Notes: generated by a model from the letters alone, not told the origin. A stretch of DNA of 16,895 nt from Microcoleus asticus IPMA8 (GCF_013179805.1 NZ_SRRZ01000153.1:1-16895); one strand, 5' to 3'. Positions 1 to 7,221 are shown, counted from the first letter of the stretch. A program made the numbers and translations.

Positions 1-89
1 GAGCGTACAGAGTCGCTAATTTAGGATGATTGCATTTACGTCATACAGCCTAGTTACACAAAGGCTTTAATTGTTTTTGGAGATGTCTA

Positions 90-2747
90 TTAGTAATTAT
101 TAGGCAAAGACTGCCAAAAAGGCCGGTCTTCTGGCTTCCTCACAGTATTCGTCGCCGACTGCACGTTTCCTTTCAATTCTTGATAATACCTGTCATCCAG
201 AAAACTAACGCTGACGCCAGCAGGAAGCAGCAGTTGGCGCAATCTTTCCTGAGTGTAATCTACACCCTCAATCATTGGCCCGCGCGGATTTGAAACTAAC
301 AACTTGCCGTTAACTGGCACCGAATTCACCATATTTGGCCACCAAGCATAACCGCTGTAGCCAAACATCACCGGAACTTGAATAATTTGGTCGTCTCCGA
401 GTAAAAACTCTCTTTTCAACTTCTCTATAATCGGATTAAGTTTCTGATTTTGCAAATAGAGATTGTGTTGAATTAAAGCACGGTTTTTCAAGGCGGCGCT
501 GACAGTTGTTTGAGTGCTCAAACCGCGATTGACAGTCACATCGCCGTAACCTCTTCCCTGCAACTCTTCCAACAGCTTAACTCCTGCTTCGGGACTGGCG
601 ATCGCCATTACATATTGTCCGGGAGTTTGAGTGGGAATAAAATTGATAATTTCATCGACTTGGCGAGTCAGAAGCCAAGAAGTATCAATATCCACTGGCG
701 GCCCTTGAATTCTCTGAGCTTGAATAAAATCAAGTACCTCTGGATTAAAACTAGAATTTCCCGAATTCCCGTAATAAACTCGACCCATTGGGTGTCCGGG
801 AATCGGCGGTGTCACCTGCAAATTGCCATATCCGTCAGACCACTGACTTACAGGGTCTAAAGAACGAGGATTGCCAATTTTAAATTCTTTCACATCCCGG
901 TTTTGAGTTGATTTAAGAGGCGGGTTTTTCTCTGGCTCGCTATTGCTTTTTAGGGCGACATTAAACAGGCGTAGATCCGATTTTTCGGGCAATTGAACGT
1001 AGCCGTTTTTCTGGGTATCTTGCATCCAAGTGCGATCGCCCTGGAGAATTTTTACTTTAGCGCCCGTGGGTTCTACTGCTTGTTTTAGTTGCGATATAAA
1101 TTCGCTGTTGACCGAGCCTCTGTCGCTAACCTGAACTTCGGTTACTGGTGCTGTATTTGGCGGTATCATCCAAGGACTAACGCCCATTTGGATTGTTGTG
1201 GAGGCGATTTCTTGACCGTTGTTTTGGGCAGTTGCTTTGAGATTAACAGTGCCGTTCCAATTGCGATCGGCAAATTGTTTTGCTTCCACACCTAAAACAA
1301 TATTCGTGCTGAAAACTAGAGGTTTAGCACCGGATATATCTACAGGTTGCCAGCCGTCGCCCGTCTTTTGGAAAACGCTGATATGAGGGCTAGCAATGCT
1401 GTCAGCCGTGATAAATAACTGAGAGGTTTTGAAGTTTTCAGACAGGTTTAAGTTAACTTGAGAAAGCATTGCTGCACGGCGGGGAGCGCTAACTTTGGTT
1501 TGTTTCCAAGTCGGTATCTTGCCGCGATCGTTATTGCGATCGTTAAATAAAATTAGCGCGCCCTTGGACAAAGACCATTGTTCTTTTCCGGCGTCGTCTT
1601 GCTCGTTAATTTGGCCATCTCTGTTGGTATCTCCCGCAAAGAAAAAGTTCGGCGGCGATGCAGCCGGCGTAACTGGGGCGGGAGTTGGTGTTGCAGTTGA
1701 TTCAGGAGTTGGTTGAGAAGTTGCTTGCTGATTTCTCTCTAACTCTTGTCTTTCAAGTTCTTGTCTGGCTAATTCTTGTCTGGCTAACTCTTGTCTTTCA
1801 AGTTCTTGTCTGGCTAACTCTTGCCTTTCAAGTTCTTGTCTTTCTAGTTCTTTTCTGGCTAATTCTTGCTTTTCAAGTTCTTGTCTGGCTAACTCTTGCC
1901 TTTGGAATTCTTGCTTTTCTAGTTCTTTCCTGGCTAATTCTTGCCTTTGGAATTCTTGCCTTTCAAGTTCTTTCCTGGCTAATTCTTGCCTTTCTAGCTC
2001 TTTTCTGGCTAATTCTTGCCTTTGGAATTCTTGCCTTTCAAGTTCTTTTCTAGCCCGGTCTTTTTTCTCTTGCTCTTTTCTCTCTATTTCTCGACGAGCA
2101 AATTCTTTTTTCTCTTGCTCTTTGCGGGCTCGCTCTCTTATCTCTTCTTCCTCGGCTCTAACTTTCTCAACAGAACGTGCAACTTGCATTTCATAGGTAG
2201 CGACACTGAGGTTTCCTTGGTATTCGATGGTTTTGTCGATCGCCCCATCGGCCAAAAAAGAATCGTGAGGAATGAGTCGCAGCGTATTGATAGCCAACTC
2301 CCACAGCCGCTGGGACTGTTCCCAAGTAGCAGAAGAAGGATTAGAAGTGCGTCCTATTAAGACTGCTTGGGCGGCTAATTTAGCAGCATCGTCCCAATTA
2401 TATTTGGCTCTTTCTTCTATTTGAATCTGATTTTGAACATTTTGGAGTTGCTGCGTCAGAGTTTGGGATTGCTGACGGTGGATTGCTGATTTCCAAAGTT
2501 CACCAGGAAACGGGGCGCTGTCGGAAGTTTTGGCAAGGTTATCTAATTTTACTTTAAGGCGATCGCGCAATTTGTAGAGTTCGGAAAAGGATTGCGGAGT
2601 TTCGCCGTCTGGCTGTCGCCCAGAGAGTGCGAGTTGGTAGTTTAGGGAAGGTTGAGCCACTGTTGTGGGGACTGCAACCCAAATAATACCGATGACGACA
2701 CCGAAACCATTGACGATCGCGATCGCAATATATCGAACCCAGCGCAT
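90..2747 (-). CDS. PAD-family (protein-arginine deiminase) protein with degenerate active site, N-terminal membrane anchor and long charged helix
   Basis: 885 aa from the ATG at 2747, chosen because GAGG lies 9 nt upstream; an ATG at 2771 would add 8 residues. Order: signal peptide or membrane anchor (1-32, ending VAQ); helical region (35-190); Arg/Lys/Glu-rich repeats (193-338); Pro/Thr linker (339-367); PAD middle domain starting with a calcium-loop-like DTNRDGQINEQD (373-384); PAD C-terminal domain (about 540-885) with WMQD (574-577), RQVDE (695-699), WPNMVN (803-808) and GNVQSATNTVRKP (860-872). By-eye alignment to human PADs places D577 and D698 on catalytic Asp350 and Asp473, but Q696 on His471 and S864 on Cys645. 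The protein has no cysteine. Active PADs convert peptidyl-arginine to citrulline with calcium; this one should not do so by the known thiol mechanism. The frame is intact, so it is probably a pseudoenzyme, perhaps a binding or scaffold protein outside the cytoplasmic membrane. Family call is firm; role unknown. Confidence 0.88.
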   Translation of the reverse strand: MRWVRYIAIAIVNGFGVVIGIIWVAVPTTVAQPSLNYQLALSGRQPDGETPQSFSELYKLRDRLKVKLDNLAKTSDSAPFPGELWKSAIHRQQSQTLTQQLQNVQNQIQIEERAKYNWDDAAKLAAQAVLIGRTSNPSSATWEQSQRLWELAINTLRLIPHDSFLADGAIDKTIEYQGNLSVATYEMQVARSVEKVRAEEEEIRERARKEQEKKEFARREIERKEQEKKDRARKELERQEFQRQELARKELERQELARKELERQEFQRQELARKELEKQEFQRQELARQELEKQELARKELERQELERQELARQELERQELARQELARQELERQELERNQQATSQPTPESTATPTPAPVTPAASPPNFFFAGDTNRDGQINEQDDAGKEQWSLSKGALILFNDRNNDRGKIPTWKQTKVSAPRRAAMLSQVNLNLSENFKTSQLFITADSIASPHISVFQKTGDGWQPVDISGAKPLVFSTNIVLGVEAKQFADRNWNGTVNLKATAQNNGQEIASTTIQMGVSPWMIPPNTAPVTEVQVSDRGSVNSEFISQLKQAVEPTGAKVKILQGDRTWMQDTQKNGYVQLPEKSDLRLFNVALKSNSEPEKNPPLKSTQNRDVKEFKIGNPRSLDPVSQWSDGYGNLQVTPPIPGHPMGRVYYGNSGNSSFNPEVLDFIQAQRIQGPPVDIDTSWLLTRQVDEIINFIPTQTPGQYVMAIASPEAGVKLLEELQGRGYGDVTVNRGLSTQTTVSAALKNRALIQHNLYLQNQKLNPIIEKLKREFLLGDDQIIQVPVMFGYSGYAWWPNMVNSVPVNGKLLVSNPRGPMIEGVDYTQERLRQLLLPAGVSVSFLDDRYYQELKGNVQSATNTVRKPEDRPFWQSLPNNY
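1737..2051 (-). repeat. 21 tandem 15-bp units encoding pentapeptides (R/K)(Q/K)E(L/F)(A/E/Q)
   Basis: Within the PAD-family gene, residues 233-337 (numbered from the ATG at 2747) are 21 consecutive five-residue units such as RQELA, RKELE and RQEFQ. At the DNA level these are imperfect 15-bp direct repeats. The period is five rather than seven, so this is not a classical heptad coiled coil. The mix of Glu with Arg/Lys suggests a rigid solvent-exposed helix. Copy number is likely to vary between strains. Confidence 0.9.
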
Positions 2748-2756
2748 ATAGTTTAT

Positions 2757-2760
2757 CCTC
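2757..2760 (-). promoter_or_regulatory. Shine-Dalgarno GAGG that sets the start of the PAD-family gene
   Basis: On the minus strand GAGG is followed by nine nucleotides and then ATG at 2747-2745. That ATG leads directly into a basic residue pair and a hydrophobic segment, as expected for a signal sequence. The upstream ATG at 2771 would put charged residues and a cysteine in front of the signal. Confidence 0.55.
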
Positions 2761-2848
2761 AGACACGCCAATAATTTTACCTAATCTTGGGAGCAATGGG
2801 GGATTTAATTGTAAGGTTGTTAGGTCGGGAAGGGCGATCGGCTTTTTT

Positions 2849-3190
2849 TCACTGCGGCGGACGGATTACTCTAATCAATTTACCTGTAAGATTTTCGACA
2901 GTAGAAATAGCTTCATTAATGAGTGTAGCTTGTCTTTCTGTATTCAAATCTTCTTTGCAAATAATGATACCATTGTGGTCAGGTTGCAAACGGTGCAGGT
3001 GTCTAAAATCATCCCAATTGCGCGTCAAAACGGCTCGATTGTGGCTAATAGCAAAAGCTAACACATCTTCATCAGGAATCCCCAGTCCACCATTTCCAGC
3101 TTCCTGCACCGTCAAAACATCGTGACCAAAATTTCGCAGTAATTCCACGATTACCAGTGGAAAATTTTCATCGGCATAAAGACGTGCCAT
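2849..3190 (-). CDS. DUF5615 PIN-like toxin
   Basis: 113 aa, the usual size for a DUF5615 (Mut7-C/PIN-like) protein. It opens with YADENFP (acidic D7, E8), followed by GIPDEDVLAFA (D40, E41, D42) and LTRNWDDF (N58, D60, D61). These acidic positions match the metal-binding cluster expected of PIN-like nucleases. It is the downstream partner of a DUF433 gene: the antitoxin stop codon (3191-3193) directly abuts this ATG (3188-3190), and AGGA in the antitoxin 3' end can serve as its ribosome site, so translation is probably coupled. Family knowledge: DUF433/DUF5615 pairs are predicted VapBC-like toxin-antitoxin modules, in which the toxin would cleave RNA. Nuclease activity is inferred, not shown. 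Confidence 0.85.
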   Translation of the reverse strand: MARLYADENFPLVIVELLRNFGHDVLTVQEAGNGGLGIPDEDVLAFAISHNRAVLTRNWDDFRHLHRLQPDHNGIIICKEDLNTERQATLINEAISTVENLTGKLIRVIRPPQ

Positions 3191-3520
3191 TTATGAATCT
3201 TCCTCATTTCTGGCGATTGCTGCTTCAATTTCCTCTGGGTGTGCCTCAGCATAAGCCCAAGCATTCGCCAAATCTGCTGCGCTCAAATGAGGAAAGTCTT
3301 GCAAAATCCGCACATCACTTGCACCCAGAATGCGATAATTTACCAGCGACCAAATAGGTATGCGAGTCTTGGCAATTCTAGCATCCCCACCACACACGCC
3401 CGGAGTTTTTTCTATTCCTTGCCAAGTATTGCTTAAACTTTGAACTAATAACTGTATTGCCTGAGTTTTTTCACGGGGAGTTAAGGCAAGGAGTTGTTTT
3501 TCTAATTCTTTCAGTGTCAT
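3191..3520 (-). CDS. DUF433 antitoxin (toxin-adjacent copy)
   Basis: 109 aa. The N-terminal 35 residues form a predicted helical segment (MTLKELEKQLLALTPREK). The DUF433 core runs from about residue 36, with TPGVCGGDARI, TRIPIWSLV, LGASDVRILQDFP and LSAADLANAWAYAEAHPEEI. DUF433 proteins carry a winged-helix-like fold and are predicted VapB-type antitoxins that bind DNA and the cognate DUF5615 toxin. The gene ends with no gap to the toxin start, and begins 11 nt after the stop codon of a second DUF433 gene upstream. All three probably share one transcript. The ribosome site is weak (GAGAT). Confidence 0.85.
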   Translation of the reverse strand: MTLKELEKQLLALTPREKTQAIQLLVQSLSNTWQGIEKTPGVCGGDARIAKTRIPIWSLVNYRILGASDVRILQDFPHLSAADLANAWAYAEAHPEEIEAAIARNEEDS

Positions 3521-3531
3521 TGTTTGCTATC

Positions 3532-3852
3532 TCAATCATTTTCTCTAATTGTTTGTTCAATTTCCTCTGGGTAAGCATCGGCATAAGCCCACGCATTTAC
3601 CAAGTCAGCGGCGGTTAGATCGGGAAATGATTCTAGGATGATAGCATCGGAAGCACCTAAACGTCGATCGCACACCAGTGACCAAACTGGTATGCGAGTA
3701 TTACCGATACAAGCATCGCCTCCGCACACACCAGGAGTTTTTTTAATGCCTAGAGAACCGTTGGTTAAAGTTTGAGTTAGGATGCTGATTAGTTTAGCTT
3801 TATCAACCGCATTTAACGTTAAGACTTGAGTTTCTAATTCTTGTATAGTCAT
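3532..3852 (-). CDS. Second DUF433 antitoxin paralogue
   Basis: 106 aa, roughly 60% identical by eye to the neighbouring DUF433 protein across its whole length, including TPGVCGGDACI, TRIPVWSLV, LGASD and AADLVNAWAYADAYPEEI. It is the first gene of the putative three-gene unit DUF433-DUF433-DUF5615. The similarity and adjacency point to local tandem duplication followed by divergence. It may be a spare antitoxin, an antitoxin for a lost or distant toxin, or a dedicated repressor. No clear Shine-Dalgarno precedes the ATG, and a TATAAT lies about 30 nt upstream. Confidence 0.83.
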   Translation of the reverse strand: MTIQELETQVLTLNAVDKAKLISILTQTLTNGSLGIKKTPGVCGGDACIGNTRIPVWSLVCDRRLGASDAIILESFPDLTAADLVNAWAYADAYPEEIEQTIREND

Positions 3853-3881
3853 AAGTGCGATCGTCCGAATCTATTAGCTAT

Positions 3882-3887
3882 ATTATA
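3882..3887 (-). promoter_or_regulatory. Possible -10 box (TATAAT) for the DUF433-DUF433-DUF5615 unit
   Basis: A consensus TATAAT on the minus strand lies 30 nt from the ATG of the first DUF433 gene, giving a short leader. No convincing -35 hexamer was found 16-18 nt upstream, and the sequence is AT-rich, so this could be chance. Confidence 0.3.
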
Positions 3888-3896
3888 TAGGAATTA

Positions 3897-4071
3897 TATC
3901 AATTCCGGTTGTACCGGAATGATAGTATGGAGGACACGGCAATGCCGTTTCCCTACTCCAAAATAATCATCAGCACGACCTGAGAGATTTAACCATCGCC
4001 CGATTAATTTTAGGGAAATGACACAGCCGTGTCCTGATTGTGGGTAGTATCAATTCCGATGCCACCGGATT
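3897..4071. repeat. Intergenic palindromic repeat mosaic
   Basis: This fills most of the 330-bp gap between the toxin-antitoxin unit and the pnt operon; no gene was seen in the gap. It contains a perfect hairpin with arms ATTCCGGT (3902-3909) and ACCGGAAT (3913-3920), an outer inverted pair GGACACGGC (3932-3940) and GCCGTGTCC (4026-4034), and TATCAATTCCG at both ends (near 3897 and 4047), the second followed by a degenerate ACCGGA. The form resembles short non-coding repeats scattered through filamentous cyanobacterial genomes. Confidence 0.6.
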
Positions 4072-4111
4072 AGATATAATCAAACGATCGAGATCTACAA
4101 AGCCAAAACAA

Positions 4112-4140
4112 AAACCCGGTTTCTCCAAGAAACCGGGTTT
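4112..4140 (-). terminator. Intrinsic terminator of the pnt operon
   Basis: A perfect 13-bp inverted repeat (AAACCCGGTTTCT / AGAAACCGGGTTT) with a 3-nt loop lies about 43 nt beyond the pntB stop. On the minus strand the stem is followed by a T-rich stretch (TTTTGTTTTGG). The AAACCCGGTTTCT palindrome is also a common dispersed repeat in cyanobacteria, so it may be a repeat that doubles as a terminator. Confidence 0.65.
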
Positions 4141-4144
4141 AATC

Positions 4145-4177
4145 ATCCGCGTTAATCCGCGTTCATCTGCGGTTAAA
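4145..4177. repeat. Short triple repeat between terminator and pntB
   Basis: Three imperfect units of about 10 bp (ATCCGCGTTA, ATCCGCGTTC, ATCTGCGGTTA) lie just downstream of pntB. A related TCTGCGGTTAAAA ending appears near 9960-9972, which suggests a dispersed intergenic family. Confidence 0.5.
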
Positions 4178-4182
4178 AAATC

Positions 4183-5592
4183 CTACAACTGCTTAACCTC
4201 AGAAACCAACTTGGCAACCACATCCTTAGCGCTACCAAACAACATCATCGTCTTATCCTTGTAAAACAACTCATTGTCAACACCCGAAAAACCAGCACTC
4301 ATCCCGCGCTTGATTACGATCGTATGTTTGGCCTTATCAACCTCCAAAATCGGCATCCCGTAAATCGGGCTCGCCGTATCGTGACGCGCCGCCGGATTCA
4401 CTACATCGTTAGCCCCGATTACCAAAGCAACATCAGTTTCGTCAAACTGCGGATTGATATCGTCCATATCGTACAACTGCGGATAAGGCACGTTTGCTTC
4501 CGCCAACAGCACATTCATGTGCCCCGGCATCCGCCCAGCCACCGGGTGAATCGCGTATTTCACGTCAACACCCATTTTTTCCAAACCGTCGGCTAACTCG
4601 CGCACGGCGTGCTGTGCTTGCGCTACAGCCATTCCGTAGCCGGGAATAATTACAACCGATCGCGCATAACCCAACATCATCGCACTTTCTTCGAGATTGA
4701 TGCTGCGAACAGTTTTGTCGATCGCACCAGCAGCCCCAGCAGCAGCCCCAGCACTACCGCCACCGCTACCAAACGCGCTAAACAGCACACTACCCAAGGA
4801 TCGATTCATCGCCTTGCACATGATTTGCGTCAAAATAATCCCCGACGCGCCCACCAATGCACCAGCGATAATCAGCATATTGTTCATCAAAATGAACCCA
4901 GCCACACTCGCCGCAATCCCCGAATAAGAGTTAAGCAGCGACACCACCACCGGCATATCGCCGCCCCCAATCGGTAGCACAAACATGATTCCCAAAATAT
5001 TGGAAATCGCCACCAAAGCCAGGAATACCGGCACATTTTCCGGATTCGTCAGCATATAACCGCTGCCGGCTAAAAGTGCGATCGCCAGCATGGCATTAAA
5101 CGGCTGTTGCAGCGGAAATGTCATGGGCGCACCAGGTAGCAATTCTTGCAGTTTCGCAAACGCCACAAGGCTACCAGTGAAAGTAATTCCGCCGATCAGC
5201 ACACCCAAAAGGATCGTGATTGTCGCGTCTGGAGTTGGCGATTCCGGGATGCTGAGATAGCGCCAGAATTCGCCCACAGCAACGAGTGCAGAAGCCGCGC
5301 CCCCGAAACCGTTAAGCAAACCCACCATCTGCGGCATATCCGTCATCGCCACGGTATTCGCCATAATTGTTCCCAAAATGGAACCGACGATAATTCCGAC
5401 AGCAATCAATTCGTAGCTGACTACTTGCTTTTCCAGCAACGTACCGACGATCGCAATTAACATCCCGATCGCAGCTAACACATTTCCTTGACGGGCGGTT
5501 GCAGGGGAACCCAACTGTTTCAAACCGATAATAAACAAAGATGCGGCAACTAAATAACCTAGTTGAATGCCACTGGGCAGAAAATCGCTCAC
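4183..5592 (-). CDS. pntB: NAD(P) transhydrogenase subunit beta (PntB)
   Basis: 469 aa, full length. It is the membrane and NADP(H)-binding subunit of the proton-translocating transhydrogenase, which moves hydride from NADH to NADP+ at the expense of the proton gradient; in cyanobacteria it is expected to sit in thylakoid or plasma membrane. Residues 1-265 are multi-helix membrane domain II. An Ala/Gly-rich linker (275-290) joins it to domain III (about 300-469), with GYGMAVAQAQ (318-327), GRMPGHMNVLLAEA (353-366), GANDVVNP (393-400) and KRGMSAGFSGVDN (428-440), all hallmarks of the NADP site. The start is GTG, with AGAGG 7 nt upstream. It overlaps the pntAB stop by 4 nt (GTGA), so the two are translationally coupled. 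Confidence 0.97.
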   Translation of the reverse strand: MSDFLPSGIQLGYLVAASLFIIGLKQLGSPATARQGNVLAAIGMLIAIVGTLLEKQVVSYELIAVGIIVGSILGTIMANTVAMTDMPQMVGLLNGFGGAASALVAVGEFWRYLSIPESPTPDATITILLGVLIGGITFTGSLVAFAKLQELLPGAPMTFPLQQPFNAMLAIALLAGSGYMLTNPENVPVFLALVAISNILGIMFVLPIGGGDMPVVVSLLNSYSGIAASVAGFILMNNMLIIAGALVGASGIILTQIMCKAMNRSLGSVLFSAFGSGGGSAGAAAGAAGAIDKTVRSINLEESAMMLGYARSVVIIPGYGMAVAQAQHAVRELADGLEKMGVDVKYAIHPVAGRMPGHMNVLLAEANVPYPQLYDMDDINPQFDETDVALVIGANDVVNPAARHDTASPIYGMPILEVDKAKHTIVIKRGMSAGFSGVDNELFYKDKTMMLFGSAKDVVAKLVSEVKQL

Positions 5593-5882
5593 GCTTTAAC
5601 CTCTTTTTTCTTGAACATTTGCAGCATTCGATCGGTTACTAAGAAACCGCCGACAACGTTAATTGTGGCCAGGGCGATCGCGATCGTCCCCAAAATCGAA
5701 GTAACAGTCACATTCCCTTGACCCGAAATCAGAATTGCACCTAAAACCGCAATTCCAGAAATCGCATTCGATCCCGACATCAAAGGTGTGTGCAGCGTCG
5801 GCGGGACTTTATTGATTACTTCAAATCCTACAAACGACGCCAGAGTAAACACCACTAAACCTGCAATCAATCCTTCTGCCAT
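5589..5882 (-). CDS. pntAB: NAD(P) transhydrogenase alpha subunit, membrane part (PntAB)
   Basis: 97 aa from the ATG at 5882. It is the small hydrophobic half of the alpha subunit, separate from the NAD-binding half, as in Rhodospirillum and cyanobacteria. It contains about three membrane helices and the conserved VPPTLHTPLMSGSNAISGI motif, and supplies part of the proton channel formed with PntB. The frame stays open upstream to 5957, but those residues are translated from AATTGGT repeats and a palindrome, so the longer form is rejected; family members start at MAEGL-like sequences. No clear Shine-Dalgarno is visible at 5882, probably because repeat DNA now occupies the leader. Confidence 0.93.
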   Translation of the reverse strand: MAEGLIAGLVVFTLASFVGFEVINKVPPTLHTPLMSGSNAISGIAVLGAILISGQGNVTVTSILGTIAIALATINVVGGFLVTDRMLQMFKKKEVKA

Positions 5883-6032
5883 AACAATTGGTAATTGGTA
5901 ATTGGAAATTGGTAATTTGTCATGGACTGGTTCCCAGCCTCCTGGCTGGGAAAGCATTCATGGGAGGCTCTGCCTCCGGTATAGACTGGAGGCAGAGCCT
6001 CCTGGAGTACATTACAATGCAGAGCATTGTAA
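5883..6032. repeat. Palindrome island inside the pnt operon
   Basis: Between pntAA and pntAB lie, in order: AATTGGT-type tandem units (5885-5918); hairpin TTCCCAGCC/GGCTGGGAA (5931-5952, loop 4); inverted pair GGAGGCTCTGCCTCC (5963-5977) and GGAGGCAGAGCCTCC (5988-6002), each arm itself a near-palindrome; and hairpin TTACAATGC/GCATTGTAA (6012-6032, loop 3). All arms are perfect. It looks like accreted mobile palindromic repeats and could attenuate or process the transcript between the first and second genes. Confidence 0.85.
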
Positions 6033-6069
6033 CGATAGACATTATGATTTAGGTTCCCTATAATGACTC

Positions 6070-7221
6070 CTAACTATTGACTGCTGAAGCCTCAGCCGTC
6101 AAAGCATCGCGAACTCGCTGGTTGCTAATCTCACCGTCGCGGGCAACGCAAGCACCAGAAATGATATCGTCTTCAAAATCCAAATTGAGTTCTTTATCTT
6201 TCACCATCAACTGAAGTAAAGCCGAGATATTCTTCGAGTAAGTTTCGCTAGCGTGTACCGGCATTGACGAGGGCACATTAATCGGGCCGATGACATTAAC
6301 GCCGTTCCATTCAACATCTTTCCCCGCTTCAGAACATTCGCAATTGCCGCCTTGTTCGGCCGCGAGGTCAACAATTACCGATCCGGGCTTCATTTGAGAA
6401 ACCATTTCTCTAGTAACTAAAATAGGTGCTTTTCTGCCGGGAACTTGAGCGGTTGTAATCACTGCATCGGAAGCGCTGACGTGTTGGGTGAGCACTTGGC
6501 GGGTGTATTCTTTGGCGGCTTCTGATAATTCTTTAGCGTAACCTCCGGCGGCGACGGTTTCTTCCTTGAGTTCGACATCAAGGAATTTAGCGCCCAAACT
6601 TTGCACTTGTTCTTTTGTTTCCGGGCGGATGTCGAAAGCTTCGACTACCGCACCCAAACGGCGCGCCGTGGCGATCGCCTGCAAGCCAGCAACGCCCACG
6701 CCCATTACCAAGACTTTGGCGGGGCGAATCGTACCCGCCGCCGTTGTCAGCATTGGGAAATATTTCGGCAAAGCTGCGGCTGCGATCAGTACCGCTTTGT
6801 AACCGGCGACGTTAGCCTGAGATGACAGTGCATCCATGCTTTGAGCGCGACTGGTGCGCGGGATCATTTCCATGCTGAATGCTGTTACTTTGCGATCGGC
6901 TAAACGCTGCACTAAAGCCGGATCTCCCAGAGGATTCAAAAATCCGATGAAAACGCCTCCTTCCCGGAGTTGATGAACTTCTGATTCTTGCAGCGCCCCG
7001 ATTTTCACGACGACATCGGCTTCGCCCCACAGCCTAGCGGTATCGGCGACAACCTGAGCTCCCGCTTCTTCGTAAGCAAGATCCGAGAAAAAGGATTTTG
7101 CCCCCGCGCCGGCTTCCAGCCAAACTTCGACGCCTTGTTTTACCAATCGGGCCACAGCGTCGGGTACTAAAGCCACCCGGCGTTCGCCTGCTTCTATTTC
7201 TTTTGCGATCGCTAATTTCAT
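6070..7221 (-). CDS. pntAA: NAD(P) transhydrogenase alpha subunit, NAD(H)-binding part (PntAA)
   Basis: 383 aa, full length, a soluble subunit docked on the membrane. It has the alanine dehydrogenase/PNT N-terminal domain (from residue 1; KEIEAGERRVALVP at 7-20) and a Rossmann NAD domain with GVGVAGLQAIATARRLGA (174-191) followed by FDIRPE (acidic D197, consistent with NAD preference). The RQD loop that organises hydride transfer is visible as R122, Q127 and D130, matching R127, Q132 and D135 of the Rhodospirillum rubrum protein. ATG at 7221 with AAGGAG 6 nt upstream. It is the first gene of pntAA-pntAB-pntB. Alanine dehydrogenase was considered, but the RQD loop and the operon decide for PntAA. 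Confidence 0.96.
   Translation of the reverse strand: MKLAIAKEIEAGERRVALVPDAVARLVKQGVEVWLEAGAGAKSFFSDLAYEEAGAQVVADTARLWGEADVVVKIGALQESEVHQLREGGVFIGFLNPLGDPALVQRLADRKVTAFSMEMIPRTSRAQSMDALSSQANVAGYKAVLIAAAALPKYFPMLTTAAGTIRPAKVLVMGVGVAGLQAIATARRLGAVVEAFDIRPETKEQVQSLGAKFLDVELKEETVAAGGYAKELSEAAKEYTRQVLTQHVSASDAVITTAQVPGRKAPILVTREMVSQMKPGSVIVDLAAEQGGNCECSEAGKDVEWNGVNVIGPINVPSSMPVHASETYSKNISALLQLMVKDKELNLDFEDDIISGACVARDGEISNQRVRDALTAEASAVNS

Noticed and set aside
47..78. Hairpin AGCCT (47-51) / AGGCT (62-66) followed by a T-rich run, terminator-like on the plus strand
   Set aside because: Only five base pairs with a 10-nt loop, and any gene it would serve lies outside the window.
1685..2053. A 122-codon open frame on the plus strand made almost entirely of Leu, Val, Ala and Trp
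   Set aside because: It is the antisense reading of the 15-bp repeats that encode the charged pentads of the PAD-family protein; its hydrophobicity is a by-product of the complement.
2554..2796. 80-codon minus-strand frame overlapping the start of the PAD-family gene
   Set aside because: It overlaps the clearly coding signal peptide region in another frame and has a basic, low-information composition.
4324..4977. Plus-strand open frames opposite pntB
   Set aside because: Arg/His-rich antisense shadows of a strongly conserved gene.
5883..5957. N-terminal extension of pntAB by 25 codons
   Set aside because: The residues come from AATTGGT tandem repeats and a palindrome, and the family N-terminus matches the ATG at 5882.
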